Source: an uncultured Rhodospirillales bacterium (lineage in GTDB: Bacteria; Pseudomonadota; Alphaproteobacteria; CACIAM-22H2). Taken from it: 59,958 bases of DNA. Positions 45,209 through 54,363 of the stretch are shown in pieces. The notes beneath the pieces were generated by a model. It worked only from the letters and a program-made list of their open reading frames with translations. It was not told the origin of the DNA and searched no databases. Position 1 is the stretch's first letter. Each line of letters begins with the position of its first letter. The stretch lies in contig CALANV010000036.1 in NCBI GenBank assembly GCA_937926175.1, forward strand, positions 1 through 59,958. The letters are read 5' to 3'. A program made the translations under genes and the position numbers.

Positions 45209-46819
45209 CTATCGTGCTTTCGCCGCGAGCTGAACCGACTGGAGCGTGCGGGTATAGAGCACCCGGTCGCCGAGCAGCCGGCGTGCCACCTCGAGGTCGA
45301 TGTCGCGCTCCCGGTTTTCCGGCGCGCACGTTTCGCGAAGCCGCTTGAGGCCTTCGAGATCGTCATGATTGGCCGCCCGCCAGCGGGCCATCATGTCGGG
45401 CGGGGTTATCCGGCCCGAGCGCACGCGCTCGACGATCTCGCCGGCCGTCGTCGCTTCGCCGCTCGTGCACACGGCGGGCAGCACGCCGAGGTCCTGCAGC
45501 GGATAGCCCGAGGGCGCGTGGAAACGCGCCCAGGTCAGCACGAGTTCGCCGTCGTTCGGCAGCGCGATGACGGTCTGCACCGAGCCTTTGCCGAACGACG
45601 TCGAGCCGACGACCACCGCCCGGCTGTTGTCCTGCAGGGCGGCGGCGACGATCTCGGAGGCCGATGCGGAACTGCCGTTGACCAGCACGACGAGCGGGAT
45701 GTTCTCGCCGACGTCACCGGGGCCGGCATCGCTCGACTGCGCGCTCGCGCGGTGGCGGCCGCGGGTCGACACGATCTGTCCGCCGGAAAGGAAGAGGTCG
45801 GCAACCGAGATCGCCTGATCGAGTAATCCGCCGAGATTGCCGCGCAGGTCGAGGACGATGCCGGCCAGATCGGGGCCGATCTCGGCAATGGCCGCCTTGA
45901 TCTGGCTGGATAGCGCGTCGGTCGTGCGGTGATTGAAGCCGGACACCTTGATATAGGCGATGTTGCCGTCGCGCCGGTACGTGACCGTCGGAACGACGAT
46001 CAGCGCGCGCGTGAGCGTCACGGTGAAAGGCCGTGCCTGGCCGGGACGCATGACGGTGACGTCGACCGGCTTGCCGATGGGGCCGCGCAGGCGGCGCACG
46101 ACGTCGCGCGGCTCCAGGCCCGTGGTCGGGGTGTTGTCGATGTGGGTGATTTCGTCGTCGATACGCAGGCCGCTGCGGGCGGCGGGTGAGCCGTTCAGAA
46201 CGTTGGCGATCCGGATGCCGCCGTTCTGCGTGTCGATGGTGATGCCGATGCCGCCGAAGCCGTCGCGGTTCGCGCGGCTTTCGCGCGCCGCTTCCTGGCC
46301 CGCATAGCGCGAATACGGGTCGAGCTGCGACAGCACGCCGTCGAGCACGGTCTGATAGAGCGTCTCGGGCGTCGCGTTGCGAAGGGCGGGGGAATGGGCG
46401 CGGCCGGTATCCAGTGCCGCGACCGTCAGCATGGCCCAGCGCCGAGGATCGTCCTCGCGTGCCGGCAGGTCGAGCGCGCCGATCAGCGTATCGCCTTGCC
46501 ACAGCTCCAGCTTGTTGCCATGGGGCCGCACGTCGAAGTCGGCGTCGAGCTTCTTGAGATTGCGTAAGCCCGCGTTCGTCAGCGCCGGAAGGGAGACGGG
46601 TCTGACGTAGCGCTCGTTGATCTGGTCGTACGCCACGGTGAAGACGCGGGTCGCGACCGGCGGCAGGCTGACGTCGGAGGAGACGGTCGTCGCGGTCTCG
46701 CGGTGACCGCCGCAGGCCGACAGGGCCAGGAACAGGGCGACGGCCAGCGCGCGGACGCTCGTCCGGGCCGGTGCGGCGCGGCGGGTGGCGCGGAGAAGCG
46801 ACGACAGCCCCGTCATCAT
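45209..46819 (-). CDS. ctpA: C-terminal processing protease (S41 family) lipoprotein
   Basis: A 536-residue precursor: lipoprotein signal (ALAVALFLALSACGG, lipobox LSAC), helical region, PDZ domain (about 210-285: GGIGITIDTQNGGIRIANVLNGSPAARSGLRIDDEI) and S41 core with catalytic Ser in NGSSASASEI and Lys in STSFGKGSVQ. It trims C termini of envelope proteins. The ATG at 46819 overlaps the stop of the DUF983 gene (ATGA). A second ATG at 46816 is equally possible. Confidence 0.92.
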   Translation of the reverse strand: MMTGLSSLLRATRRAAPARTSVRALAVALFLALSACGGHRETATTVSSDVSLPPVATRVFTVAYDQINERYVRPVSLPALTNAGLRNLKKLDADFDVRPHGNKLELWQGDTLIGALDLPAREDDPRRWAMLTVAALDTGRAHSPALRNATPETLYQTVLDGVLSQLDPYSRYAGQEAARESRANRDGFGGIGITIDTQNGGIRIANVLNGSPAARSGLRIDDEITHIDNTPTTGLEPRDVVRRLRGPIGKPVDVTVMRPGQARPFTVTLTRALIVVPTVTYRRDGNIAYIKVSGFNHRTTDALSSQIKAAIAEIGPDLAGIVLDLRGNLGGLLDQAISVADLFLSGGQIVSTRGRHRASAQSSDAGPGDVGENIPLVVLVNGSSASASEIVAAALQDNSRAVVVGSTSFGKGSVQTVIALPNDGELVLTWARFHAPSGYPLQDLGVLPAVCTSGEATTAGEIVERVRSGRITPPDMMARWRAANHDDLEGLKRLRETCAPENRERDIDLEVARRLLGDRVLYTRTLQSVQLAAKAR

Positions 46820-47202
46820 CCCTTGACGGCGGCGGCCCAGTGCCAGCCGATGAGCGCCCCCTTGATGCGCGGCAGCAGCAGCAAGGTCATGGCGAGCGTC
46901 AGCGGCAGCCACAGCACGACGTGCACCCATTCGGGTGGGTGGAACATCTGCTCCAGCATGAGCATCGCCGGCACGACCACGTGCCCGACGAGCATGATGG
47001 TGAAATAGGGCGGCGCGTCGTCGGAACGGAAGCTCGACAGGGCGAGGCCGCAGTCGGAGCAGTGGGGTTCGACCTTCAGGTAGCGGACGAACATGTTGCC
47101 GCGGCCGCAGCGCGGGCAAAGGCGGCGGAACCCGAACCGAAGGGCGTTGAGCCAGCGGCGCGGATCAGCTTCGGGAGTGGACGGCGTGGGCGTGATAGGC
47201 AT
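46816..47202 (-). CDS. DUF983 membrane protein with zinc ribbon
   Basis: A 128-residue protein: CPRCGRG (about 29-35) and CSDCG (about 48-52) form a zinc ribbon, followed by APPYFTIMLVGHVVVP and two membrane helices (about 67-90 and 95-120). DUF983 proteins are often next to cytochrome oxidase assembly or protease genes; function unknown. Translationally coupled to the S41 protease by a 4-bp overlap, suggesting a joint envelope role. Upstream a TGTATGGAA direct repeat lies at 47211-47231. Confidence 0.85.
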   Translation of the reverse strand: MPITPTPSTPEADPRRWLNALRFGFRRLCPRCGRGNMFVRYLKVEPHCSDCGLALSSFRSDDAPPYFTIMLVGHVVVPAMLMLEQMFHPPEWVHVVLWLPLTLAMTLLLLPRIKGALIGWHWAAAVKG

Positions 47203-47445
47203 GCGACGAAATGTATGGAAGTGTATGGAACCTTAGAGGGCCAAGTTGAAGAAAGCTAGATTTGCGCCGGGCTTAAAACTACCGGACTTTTGGCAGGGCA
47301 GTCATGCTGCGCGCGGGTAGTTGACCGGCCGCGGTTTGCTTAAGCCAAGCTGTCGCGCGCGGCTAGGGACTTGCGGGCCGAGGGCCTGGAATCGGGCGGA
47401 TTTGTGGCCGAGGCCATCGGCCGGCCGGGTCGAACGGGTCCCCGG

Positions 47446-50400
47446 TCAACGGAAGTCGCGCGAGGTGAAAGGAAGGGAAGGCGGGCCGCCGCCCCCGGCG
47501 CCGGCGTGGGCGCCGGCACGGGCAGGGACGCCGAAACGCGAGGGATCCGCTTGGCTCAAGGCGTATAGCCGGTCGGACCAGTCGGTGAGCCGCTGCGCGA
47601 CGACGTGGATCACGTCGCCTTCGCGCTGGACCTTGCCGTCGGCGCACAGCAGCTTCGCCCCCAGCACCGTTCGGCGATACCGCTCGAACACGTCGGGCCA
47701 GACCACCAGGTTGGCGACGCCGGTCTCGTCCTCGATGGTGACGAAGATGACGCCGTTCGCCGTTCCCGGACGCTGGCGGATGATGGTCAGGCCCGCGACG
47801 CGCAGCCGTTCGCCGGACGCAGCGACCGCAAGATCGCACGCGGGTCTGGCGCCGTTCGCGGCGAGCTCTGCGCGCAGAATGGCGATGGGATGCGCTTTGA
47901 GCGACAGGAACAGCGTCTTGTAGTCCTCGATGACCTCCTCGCCCAGCGTCATCGCGGGAAGCGGCGCATCCGTCTCGGCCGTGTCGTCCGGTCGTAAGGC
48001 GGCTGCAAGGAGCGGCGGCGGTGGCGGCGGCACCGCCTGCGCCGCCCACTGGGCGGGGCGGCGACGGAGGCCGAGCGAGGTGAACGCATCGGCCTGCGCC
48101 AGGCGCGCGATCGCGGCGGGGGCGAGGCCGGCCCGCCGCGCGAGGTCGAGCGGCCCGGCATAGCCGTCGCCGCGTGCCTTCACGAGCCGCCGGGCATCGG
48201 CTTCGGCGAAGCCCTTGATCTGGCGGAAGCCGAGGCGAAGCGCGAAGGCGCCGTTGGCTCCCGGCTCCAGCGTGCAGTCCCATTCGCTGTGGTTGACATC
48301 GACGGGGCGCACCTCGACGCCGTGCTCGCGGGCATCGCGCACGATCTGCGCTGGCGCGTAGAAGCCCATGGGCTGGCTGTTCAGCAGCGCGCAGGCGAAC
48401 GCCGCCGGATAATGGCACTTGAGCCAGGCCGAGATGTAGACGAGCCTGGCGAAACTCGCGGCGTGGGATTCGGGGAACCCGTAGGTGCCGAACCCTTCGA
48501 TCTGCTTGAAGCAGCGCGTCGCGAAATCGCGATCGTAACCGTTCGCGACCATGCCTTCGATCATCTTCGTGCGGAACTTCGGAATGTCGCCGTTGCGCTT
48601 GAACGTCGCCATCGAGCGGCGCAGCTGATCCGCCTCGTCGGCGGTGAAGCCGGCGGCGACCATCGCGATCTGCATGGCCTGTTCCTGGAACAGCGGCACG
48701 CCCAGCGTTCTCCCGAGCACGTCGCGCAGCTCTTTGCTCGGATACACGACCGGTTCCTTTCCCTCGCGGCGGCGCAGATAGGGATGCACCATGTCGCCCT
48801 GGATCGGTCCCGGCCGCACGATCGCGACCTGGATGACGAGGTCGTAGAAATCCTTCGGCCTGAGCCGCGGCAGCATGCTCATCTGCGCGCGGCTCTCGAC
48901 CTGGAACACGCCGATCGAATCGGCCTTGCCGAGCATCGCGTAGACGGCGGGGTCGTCGGTCGGCATGCTCAGATCGCAGCGCCGGCCGTAATGGCGTTCG
49001 ACCAGATCGAAGGCCTTGTGGATGCAGGTCAGCATGCCGAGCGACAGCACGTCGACCTTCAGCATGTCGAGATCGTTGAGGTCGTCCTTGTCCCACTCGA
49101 TGACGGTGCGGTTTTCCATCGCCGCGTTCTCGATCGGGACCAGCTCGTCGAGCGGCGTGCGGCTGATGACGAACCCGCCGACATGCTGCGACAGATGGCG
49201 CGGGAAACCGATCAGCGTGCGCGCGAGCTCGAGCGTGAGCGTCAACGTTCGATCCCTGGGATCGAGGCCGATTTCGCTGACGCGCGCCTCGTTCGGTTCC
49301 TCGTCACTCCGGCCCCACATGGTTTCGGCCAGTGCTGCGATGGTGTCGGGCGACAGCCCCATCGCCTTGCCGACGTCGCGGACCGCGGCGCGCGCGCGGT
49401 AATGCACAACCGTCGCGGTGAGGGCGGCGTGGTCGCGGCCGTACTTCTCGTAGATGTACTGGATGACCTCCTCGCGTCGCTCGTGCTCGAAATCGACGTC
49501 GATGTCCGGCGGCTCGTTGCGCGCGGCGCTGATGAAGCGCGCGAACAGCAGCTCGTTCTTCGCCGGATCCACCTCGGTGATGTGGAGGCAGTAGCAGACC
49601 GCCGAGTTGGCGGCCGAGCCGCGCCCCTGGCAGTAGATGTCGCGGCGGCGCGCGTATTCGACGATGTGATTGACGGTGAGGAAATACGGTGCGTAGTTCT
49701 TCTCGGCGATCAGCGCGAGTTCCTGCTCGAGGGCGCGGCGCACTTTTTCGGGAATGCCGTCGGGATAGCGCCGGGCGGCCCCTTCCCAGGTCAGCCGGAC
49801 GAGTTCTTCCTGCGGCGTGCGGCCGTCCGCGGGCATCTCGGCGGGATATTCGTAGCGAAGCTCGTCGAGGCTGAAGCGGCAGCGCGCGGCGATCTCGACG
49901 GTGCGGGCGATCGCTTCCGGATGGTGGCGGAACAGCCGCGCCATTTCTTCGGGCGGCTTCAGGTGCCGTTCCGCGTTGGCGAAGAGGCGGAATCCCGCCT
50001 CGTGGATCGTGCATTTCTCCCGGATGCAGGTCAGCACGTCCTGCAACGGGCGGCGTTCGGGAACGTGGAAGTGGACGTCGTTGGTCGCGACGAGCGGCGT
50101 TCCGCATCGGGGTGCGAGCTGCGCCAGGCGGCGTAGGCGGCGCTCGTCGTCGCCGCGGTAGAGGTAATGCGCCGCAAGGTAGCAGCGTCCCGCGAAGTGC
50201 CGGCCGAGATGCGCGAGCGTCGCCGCGAAGCCGTCGTCGGGGCGCTCCGGCGGCACCACGATCATGATCTGTCCCTCGCCATGGGCGAGGACGTCGGCCG
50301 TATGAAGCCGGCATTCGCCCTTGGCGGCGCGGCGCTTGCCGATGGTGAGGAGTTTCGTGAGCCGTCCATAGGCGGCCCGGTCGGTGGGCAGGCACAGCAG

Positions 50401-50631
50401 GCTCGGCCCGTCGTCGAGGTCGAGCCGCGCGCCGACGATCAGGCGGACCTTGTAGTTCTGCCTTTTGATTTCCGCGTGCGCGCGCACGATGCCGGCGAGC
50501 GTGTTGCGGTCGGTGAGCGCGATCGCGCGATGGCCGAGCCGCTCGGCCTGCCCGACCAGCTCGAAGGGATGCGAGGCGCCGCGCAGGAAGCTGAAATTGC
50601 TGGTGACCTGGAGTTCGGCATAACCGCTCAT
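47446..50631 (-). CDS. dnaE2: Error-prone DNA polymerase III alpha subunit DnaE2 (ImuC)
   Basis: A 1061-residue C-family polymerase: PHP domain (NFSFLRGASHPFELV), palm motif PDIDVDFEHERREEVIQYIYEKYG with the Asp pair, the third Asp region in LKVDVLSLGMLT, and OB-fold at the C terminus (FVTIEDETGVANLVVWPDVFERYR). The tail after residue 1040 is Gly/Pro rich. It does translesion synthesis with ImuA and ImuB. It starts 18 bp after imuB. Confidence 0.97.
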   Translation of the reverse strand: MSGYAELQVTSNFSFLRGASHPFELVGQAERLGHRAIALTDRNTLAGIVRAHAEIKRQNYKVRLIVGARLDLDDGPSLLCLPTDRAAYGRLTKLLTIGKRRAAKGECRLHTADVLAHGEGQIMIVVPPERPDDGFAATLAHLGRHFAGRCYLAAHYLYRGDDERRLRRLAQLAPRCGTPLVATNDVHFHVPERRPLQDVLTCIREKCTIHEAGFRLFANAERHLKPPEEMARLFRHHPEAIARTVEIAARCRFSLDELRYEYPAEMPADGRTPQEELVRLTWEGAARRYPDGIPEKVRRALEQELALIAEKNYAPYFLTVNHIVEYARRRDIYCQGRGSAANSAVCYCLHITEVDPAKNELLFARFISAARNEPPDIDVDFEHERREEVIQYIYEKYGRDHAALTATVVHYRARAAVRDVGKAMGLSPDTIAALAETMWGRSDEEPNEARVSEIGLDPRDRTLTLTLELARTLIGFPRHLSQHVGGFVISRTPLDELVPIENAAMENRTVIEWDKDDLNDLDMLKVDVLSLGMLTCIHKAFDLVERHYGRRCDLSMPTDDPAVYAMLGKADSIGVFQVESRAQMSMLPRLRPKDFYDLVIQVAIVRPGPIQGDMVHPYLRRREGKEPVVYPSKELRDVLGRTLGVPLFQEQAMQIAMVAAGFTADEADQLRRSMATFKRNGDIPKFRTKMIEGMVANGYDRDFATRCFKQIEGFGTYGFPESHAASFARLVYISAWLKCHYPAAFACALLNSQPMGFYAPAQIVRDAREHGVEVRPVDVNHSEWDCTLEPGANGAFALRLGFRQIKGFAEADARRLVKARGDGYAGPLDLARRAGLAPAAIARLAQADAFTSLGLRRRPAQWAAQAVPPPPPPLLAAALRPDDTAETDAPLPAMTLGEEVIEDYKTLFLSLKAHPIAILRAELAANGARPACDLAVAASGERLRVAGLTIIRQRPGTANGVIFVTIEDETGVANLVVWPDVFERYRRTVLGAKLLCADGKVQREGDVIHVVAQRLTDWSDRLYALSQADPSRFGVPARAGAHAGAGGGGPPSLPFTSRDFR

Positions 50632-50649
50632 GGCACGCGCGGGATGGTG

Positions 50650-52197
50650 TCAGGCGAACAGGCCGTGCAGGTACCAGCGCGCGGGCGCATCAGGGCGGTA
50701 CAGGTCCTCGCGATAGACCCAGAAGCGGCGCCCGGCATTGTCTTCGACGTGGTAGTAGTCCCGCGGCTTCGCGTCGTCGCGCCACCATTCGCCGCAAATG
50801 CGTTCGGGGCCCATGGCGCGCGCGACGCGGTGCGTGCATCGGCGCCACACGAACTGCATCGGCGGTCCGTCGGGCACGGGGGCCGTCACGTCGATCGGCT
50901 CGGGATGCGGCAGCAGGCGCAGCGGACGCTCGCCGACCGGCCATGCCGGCGCGGCCGGCGCCGTTCCGGCGGCAACCCGCGCCACGGCCCGTTCGGGAAT
51001 GTGGCTCGCGCGCGCGGCAAGGCGCCTTACCTGCGCGGGGCCGAGCCGCGTGCCCAGCACGTCGACCAGATGGGCAAGCTCGCGCGCGGTCGCATCGGAT
51101 GCGGGGGCGAGCGAAGCCTGGCTCGGCGCGAGCGGGGCGACCTCGGTCGCGGCGAGCGCCATGACGTCGAGGCCGAAGCCCGGATCGATCGCATCGAGAT
51201 GCTCGCGGAACAGGCGAAAGAGATGTGCCGGATCGCGCGACGGCGCGCTCGTGCCGATCGCGCGCGTGGCGATGCGGCCGTCGCTGCGGTAGCACGACAG
51301 CATCAGCCGGCGTGCGCCGAGCGCCTGCTGCGCGAGCGTGTCGCACAGGTTCTCGACGAGGTGCTGAACCGCGGCGGCGATGCCGGCCGCCGTCATGACC
51401 GGTTCCGGAAAGGCGAGAACGGCCCGCTGTGCGGGCGGCTCGGCCAGCGGCGAGATCGGTTCGGGCATCGTCCCCAACGCCTGGTCGAGACGGTACAGCA
51501 CGAGCCGTCCGAAGCGCGCGGCAAGGGCCGCACGGGGAATGGGATAGAGATCGCCGATCCGGCGCAGGCCGAGGCCGTGCAGGGTTTCGACGAGGTCGGG
51601 CGCAAGGCGCAGGCCGGCGACCGGCAGCGCGGCGATCCGGGTGCGGTGCATGCCGGACGGCACGATGCCGTCATCCGCCGTGCGCAGGGCGGCGAAACGG
51701 GCCCAGGCCCAGGCGGCGCCGGGCGTGTCGGCGACGGCGGCCCGGGCGGCGAAGCCGAACCTGGCGAGACGGGCCTCGAGATCGCGCAGGAGCCGGCCTT
51801 CGCCGCCGAACAGATGGGTGCAGCCGGTGACGTCGAGCCACAGCGCGCTGCCGTCCTGATCCGTCGGGTCGACCGCGACCCACGGCGTGTAGCGCATGCA
51901 CCATTCCGCGAGGCGGGTGAGGGCGTGGCCGTCCTCCGCCGGCGTGGCGGCGACGGCGACGAGATCGGGGACGAGCGCCCGTGCATCCGCGAGCGTCATG
52001 CCCGGCGCGATGCCGCAGGCTTGGCCCGCACGATTGACGGCGGCGATGCGGCAGGCGCCGGCCGCGGCCGTGGTCGTGGCGAGGGGTTTAGCGTGCCATT
52101 CGGGCCGGCGCCGGACGATCCGGTCGGTCGCGAAGGTCGGCAACCACACCGAAATCACCCGTCGCGGCACGCCATTCGACGAACCAGCGCGCGACAT
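50650..52197 (-). CDS. imuB: Inactive Y-family-like polymerase ImuB
   Basis: A 515-residue protein: RRVISVWLPTFATDRIVRRRPEW at the start, GGEGRLLRDLEARLARFGFAARAAVADTPGAAWAWAR, helix-hairpin-helix LHGLGLRRIGDLYPIPRAAL and the ImuB C-terminal part. The catalytic acidic residues of Y-family polymerases are not where expected, typical of ImuB, which serves as clamp adaptor for DnaE2. ATG 52197 is chosen just before the conserved RRVISVWLP; ATG 52212 would add five residues. It overlaps imuA by about 110 bp. Confidence 0.92.
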   Translation of the reverse strand: MSRAGSSNGVPRRVISVWLPTFATDRIVRRRPEWHAKPLATTTAAAGACRIAAVNRAGQACGIAPGMTLADARALVPDLVAVAATPAEDGHALTRLAEWCMRYTPWVAVDPTDQDGSALWLDVTGCTHLFGGEGRLLRDLEARLARFGFAARAAVADTPGAAWAWARFAALRTADDGIVPSGMHRTRIAALPVAGLRLAPDLVETLHGLGLRRIGDLYPIPRAALAARFGRLVLYRLDQALGTMPEPISPLAEPPAQRAVLAFPEPVMTAAGIAAAVQHLVENLCDTLAQQALGARRLMLSCYRSDGRIATRAIGTSAPSRDPAHLFRLFREHLDAIDPGFGLDVMALAATEVAPLAPSQASLAPASDATARELAHLVDVLGTRLGPAQVRRLAARASHIPERAVARVAAGTAPAAPAWPVGERPLRLLPHPEPIDVTAPVPDGPPMQFVWRRCTHRVARAMGPERICGEWWRDDAKPRDYYHVEDNAGRRFWVYREDLYRPDAPARWYLHGLFA

Positions 52198-52834
52198 ATC
52201 CTTCCTCTCCATGGATGCGGCCGCGGCAGCGGACGAGATCGACGCGCCAGCGCGCATCGCTGTCGTCCTCGGCCGCGTCGTCCCGGCGGGCGGAGACGAC
52301 GTGCCAGCGCGTGATCGCGTTGGCGAAGGCGTCGTCCTCGTCATGCCGCAGCAGAACGGCCGTGACGCCGGAGCTCCGGGCGACGAGCTGGAGACGGCGG
52401 GCAACCGTGCGCGAAGGGCCGCGGACCTCGCCCAGCACCGCGGCAAGGCTTCTGCAGCGCAGCGCCTCCTCGATCGTCCAGAACGTCTCGGCCGCGCGCC
52501 GCGCGCGCACGACGATCAGCCGTTCGGGCGAAAGGCCGAAGGCGGCAAGCCCGGGCGCGTAGAGATCGTCATGCGCCGTGACCCACAGGACCGGCCGCGT
52601 GCCGGCGGACAGGCGTGCGAGCAAGGTGGTGCAGAAGCCGGTAGCGGCACCGTCGTTTTCGGGGCCCGTCACCTCGTGGATCGCGCCGCCGGGAAGGCCG
52701 CCCCAGGGCAGGACGGCGTCGATCGCCGCGATCCCGAGACGCGTCACCTGCGGCGCAGGGGAAGGGGAAAGGCCATCCCCCATCATGAGTTGTCGGCGGA
52801 GTGCGGCAATGGCCGCGGACTTCGGACTCGCCAT
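52088..52834 (-). CDS. imuA: SOS mutasome protein ImuA
   Basis: A 248-residue RecA-like protein lacking a full Walker A: LPWGGLPGGAIHEVTGPENDGAATGFCTTLLARL, then GTRPVLWVTAHDDLYAPGLAAFGLSPERLIVVRARRAAETFWTIEEALRC. ImuA recruits ImuB and DnaE2 in SOS mutagenesis. ATG 52834 matches family starts (MASPKSAAIAALRRQL). First gene of imuA-imuB-dnaE2, behind a TTGACA/TAGCAT promoter and a perfect LexA box. Confidence 0.93.
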   Translation of the reverse strand: MASPKSAAIAALRRQLMMGDGLSPSPAPQVTRLGIAAIDAVLPWGGLPGGAIHEVTGPENDGAATGFCTTLLARLSAGTRPVLWVTAHDDLYAPGLAAFGLSPERLIVVRARRAAETFWTIEEALRCRSLAAVLGEVRGPSRTVARRLQLVARSSGVTAVLLRHDEDDAFANAITRWHVVSARRDDAAEDDSDARWRVDLVRCRGRIHGEEGYVARWFVEWRAATGDFGVVADLRDRPDRPAPARMAR

Positions 52835-53322
52835 GGTTGCCCGGCACCGGACCTGACTCGTTACGGTCGTGAATGTTCGTGTTTTGTTCCATGCTACCAC
52901 CCGGCCAAGCCCTGTCAAATTCCTCCGAACGGGGCAGTGGATTTTTCCACAGAGATATCAACAGGTTTCAAGATATGGTTGGACCTTCGCATCAGGACGC
53001 GAAGGCTTGGGGACAGCCGTGCGACCCCATGCGGTGGCACTCGGGCCGGCCGCAGCCACCCGTCGCGCGAATCGGGCGCTGCCTTGCGTCTCAGGGGTTG
53101 GTGCGTCCGCGCTCGGGCGTGCGGCGGCCGGCCGCCGGGCCGTCAGGCCGGCGACATTGCGATCGTTTGGGTGTGGCCGAGATCGGCGGCAAGATGATGG
53201 CGAGGGGTATCACGGCCCCTCGGCTGATGGCGAAGCCGAATTGGGCTGGGGAACTGGCAGCCCGCGTGTTTCAGGCGATGGCATAATGGTGTTCGTCTGG
53301 CCGGAAGGGTAATTTGCCCACC
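52835..53322. other. imuA upstream region
   Basis: This 488-bp gap contains the imuA promoter and LexA box (52875-52918). A TTTTTCCACAG sequence near 52943 resembles a single DnaA box and is not clustered. The rest, about 52960-53322, shows no convincing coding sequence, RNA or repeat. On the far side a 45-codon ORF starts at 53323. Confidence 0.5.
52875..52918 (-). promoter_or_regulatory. imuA promoter with perfect LexA operator
   Basis: On the minus strand TTGACA (52918-52913), 16 bp, TAGCAT (52896-52891), followed at once by GAAC-AAAACAC-GAAC (52889-52875). The operator is a perfect alphaproteobacterial LexA box GAAC-N7-GAAC and covers the predicted start of transcription. imuA begins at 52834. 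This makes the whole cassette SOS-inducible. Confidence 0.85.
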
Positions 53323-53460
53323 ATGGCGACGAAGTCCCCTGAGAAAGACCTGACCTGCGGCGACGACGCGAAGCGCGATCAGGTGCTGAAGAAGCTGTTC
53401 GGCACGCCGCCGCAGCCGAAGAGCGAACCGAAGGCCGCGCCAAAGCCTGGGTGCAAATAG
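53323..53460 (+). CDS. 45-residue hydrophilic protein of unknown function
   Basis: ATG to TAG gives MATKSPEKDLTCGDDAKRDQ, then VLKKLFGTPPQPKSEPKAAPKPGCK. GGAAGGG lies about 14 bp upstream. The LKKLFGTPPQPK pattern resembles short proteins of alphaproteobacteria whose role I cannot name. It has no membrane segment and two Cys. It ends 3 bp before the convergent NYN gene. Codon use and amino-acid mix look coding, but length limits certainty. Confidence 0.5.
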   Translation: MATKSPEKDLTCGDDAKRDQVLKKLFGTPPQPKSEPKAAPKPGCK

Positions 53461-53463
53461 CGG

Positions 53464-54117
53464 CTATCGATAATCCCTTGGATCAACGCACTCGTTATAC
53501 GTGGCAAGATCAATCCGAATCCACTCGGTGTTGTTGATGCCGCGGCGGTTGCTCGAAGTTGCTGAATCAGGAAACGCTGACACCATTTTAATCCAGCGAT
53601 TCTCTCTTCTTGAAATCTGCTTTAGTTCGTCAGCGACCTCAGACATGTCTTGATCTTGGCTAAACACAACCGCGACATCGAGATCGTTATTCAGCGCCAG
53701 TCTAAGGATGTCCAGTGCGATCCGAACGTCTATACCCTTTTCCTCCGCAACGCGGATTTCGTGTTCAGTACCATCTTTCAGGCGGATTTTTCGGTTCCGG
53801 TATCGCAGTCGGCGCGAGAATACGTGAACCCCTTGCCTCTTGAGGGTTAAAAGCTTCTTCGACCAAAAGTTGTGCCAAAAGGGATCCTCATTAGGGGCAG
53901 GGACACCCGTGTAAAATCGCACCTGCTTGAGCGACCAGCCGCCTAGCTCGCACACCTTCCGTGACAACGCCAAAACGTCGTAGTTGGGGTGTGTGACACC
54001 AAAGGCCGGAATGGCATGCCGGTAAAGGTTCTGCCCGTCAACAAAGGCAAAGGCCCGCTTGTCTGCAGGCTCGATAACGCTTCTTTGCGCTGGCGCTGGG
54101 GCTGTATCAGGCGCCAT
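53464..54117 (-). CDS. NYN-domain (DUF88-like) putative ribonuclease
   Basis: A 217-residue protein with NYN (PIN-like) features: strand and acidic residue FAFVDGQNLYRHA (about 22-34), KGIDVRIALDILRLALNNDLDVAVVFSQDQDMSEVADEL (about 126-164). The DG, D and SQDQD acidic positions form the metal site of the nuclease fold. ATG 54117 is preferred; an earlier ATG at 54159 falls inside a hairpin. AT-richer than the flanks and lying next to a transposon remnant: probably acquired. Related proteins appear near defence or toxin loci, but no partner is present here. Confidence 0.85.
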   Translation of the reverse strand: MAPDTAPAPAQRSVIEPADKRAFAFVDGQNLYRHAIPAFGVTHPNYDVLALSRKVCELGGWSLKQVRFYTGVPAPNEDPFWHNFWSKKLLTLKRQGVHVFSRRLRYRNRKIRLKDGTEHEIRVAEEKGIDVRIALDILRLALNNDLDVAVVFSQDQDMSEVADELKQISRRENRWIKMVSAFPDSATSSNRRGINNTEWIRIDLATYNECVDPRDYR

Positions 54118-54127
54118 GCCTAGCCCC

Positions 54128-54170
54128 AAAAGCAAAACCCCGCCGGGGCCTTTCGGCATGTCCAGCGGGG
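54128..54170 (-). terminator. terminator-like hairpin directly before the NYN gene
   Basis: On the minus strand CCCCGCTGG...CCGGCGGGG folds (outer arms 54165-54170 and 54138-54143, inner GCC-GAAA-GGC tetraloop), followed by TTTTGCTTTT (54137-54128) and, 10 nt later, the NYN ATG. The U run abuts the ribosome site GGGG. It may end transcripts arriving from upstream, or act as an attenuator of the NYN gene. Confidence 0.7.
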
Positions 54171-54363
54171 AATAAGTGCGATAATAAATTTGGCATTCTC
54201 GGGGGCGAATGTCAATGGTCGAATTTACTACCTCGAAATTAAACCAATCTTAGCAGTTTTCTACGCAGCTTGGCGAGTCGCTTTCATCCGTTGGTTGTAG
54301 CCAAGACGCGGCGCAGCAACGCCCAAAAACTGCTTACGGGTCAGATGCGGCTTAGAGGTTCGC

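Noticed and set aside
52934..52952. DnaA-box-like TTTTTCCACAG near imuA
   Set aside because: One isolated copy with a mismatch, no cluster, no origin genes nearby.
52873..53286. Open frame of about 137 codons upstream of the 45-codon ORF
   Set aside because: Starts inside the LexA operator, has no recognisable domain, poor ribosome site and unbiased codon use.
54235..54250. TTAA-ACCAATC-TTAG, CtrA-like site
   Set aside because: One mismatch, AT-rich island where such matches arise by chance, and no CtrA-type gene downstream.
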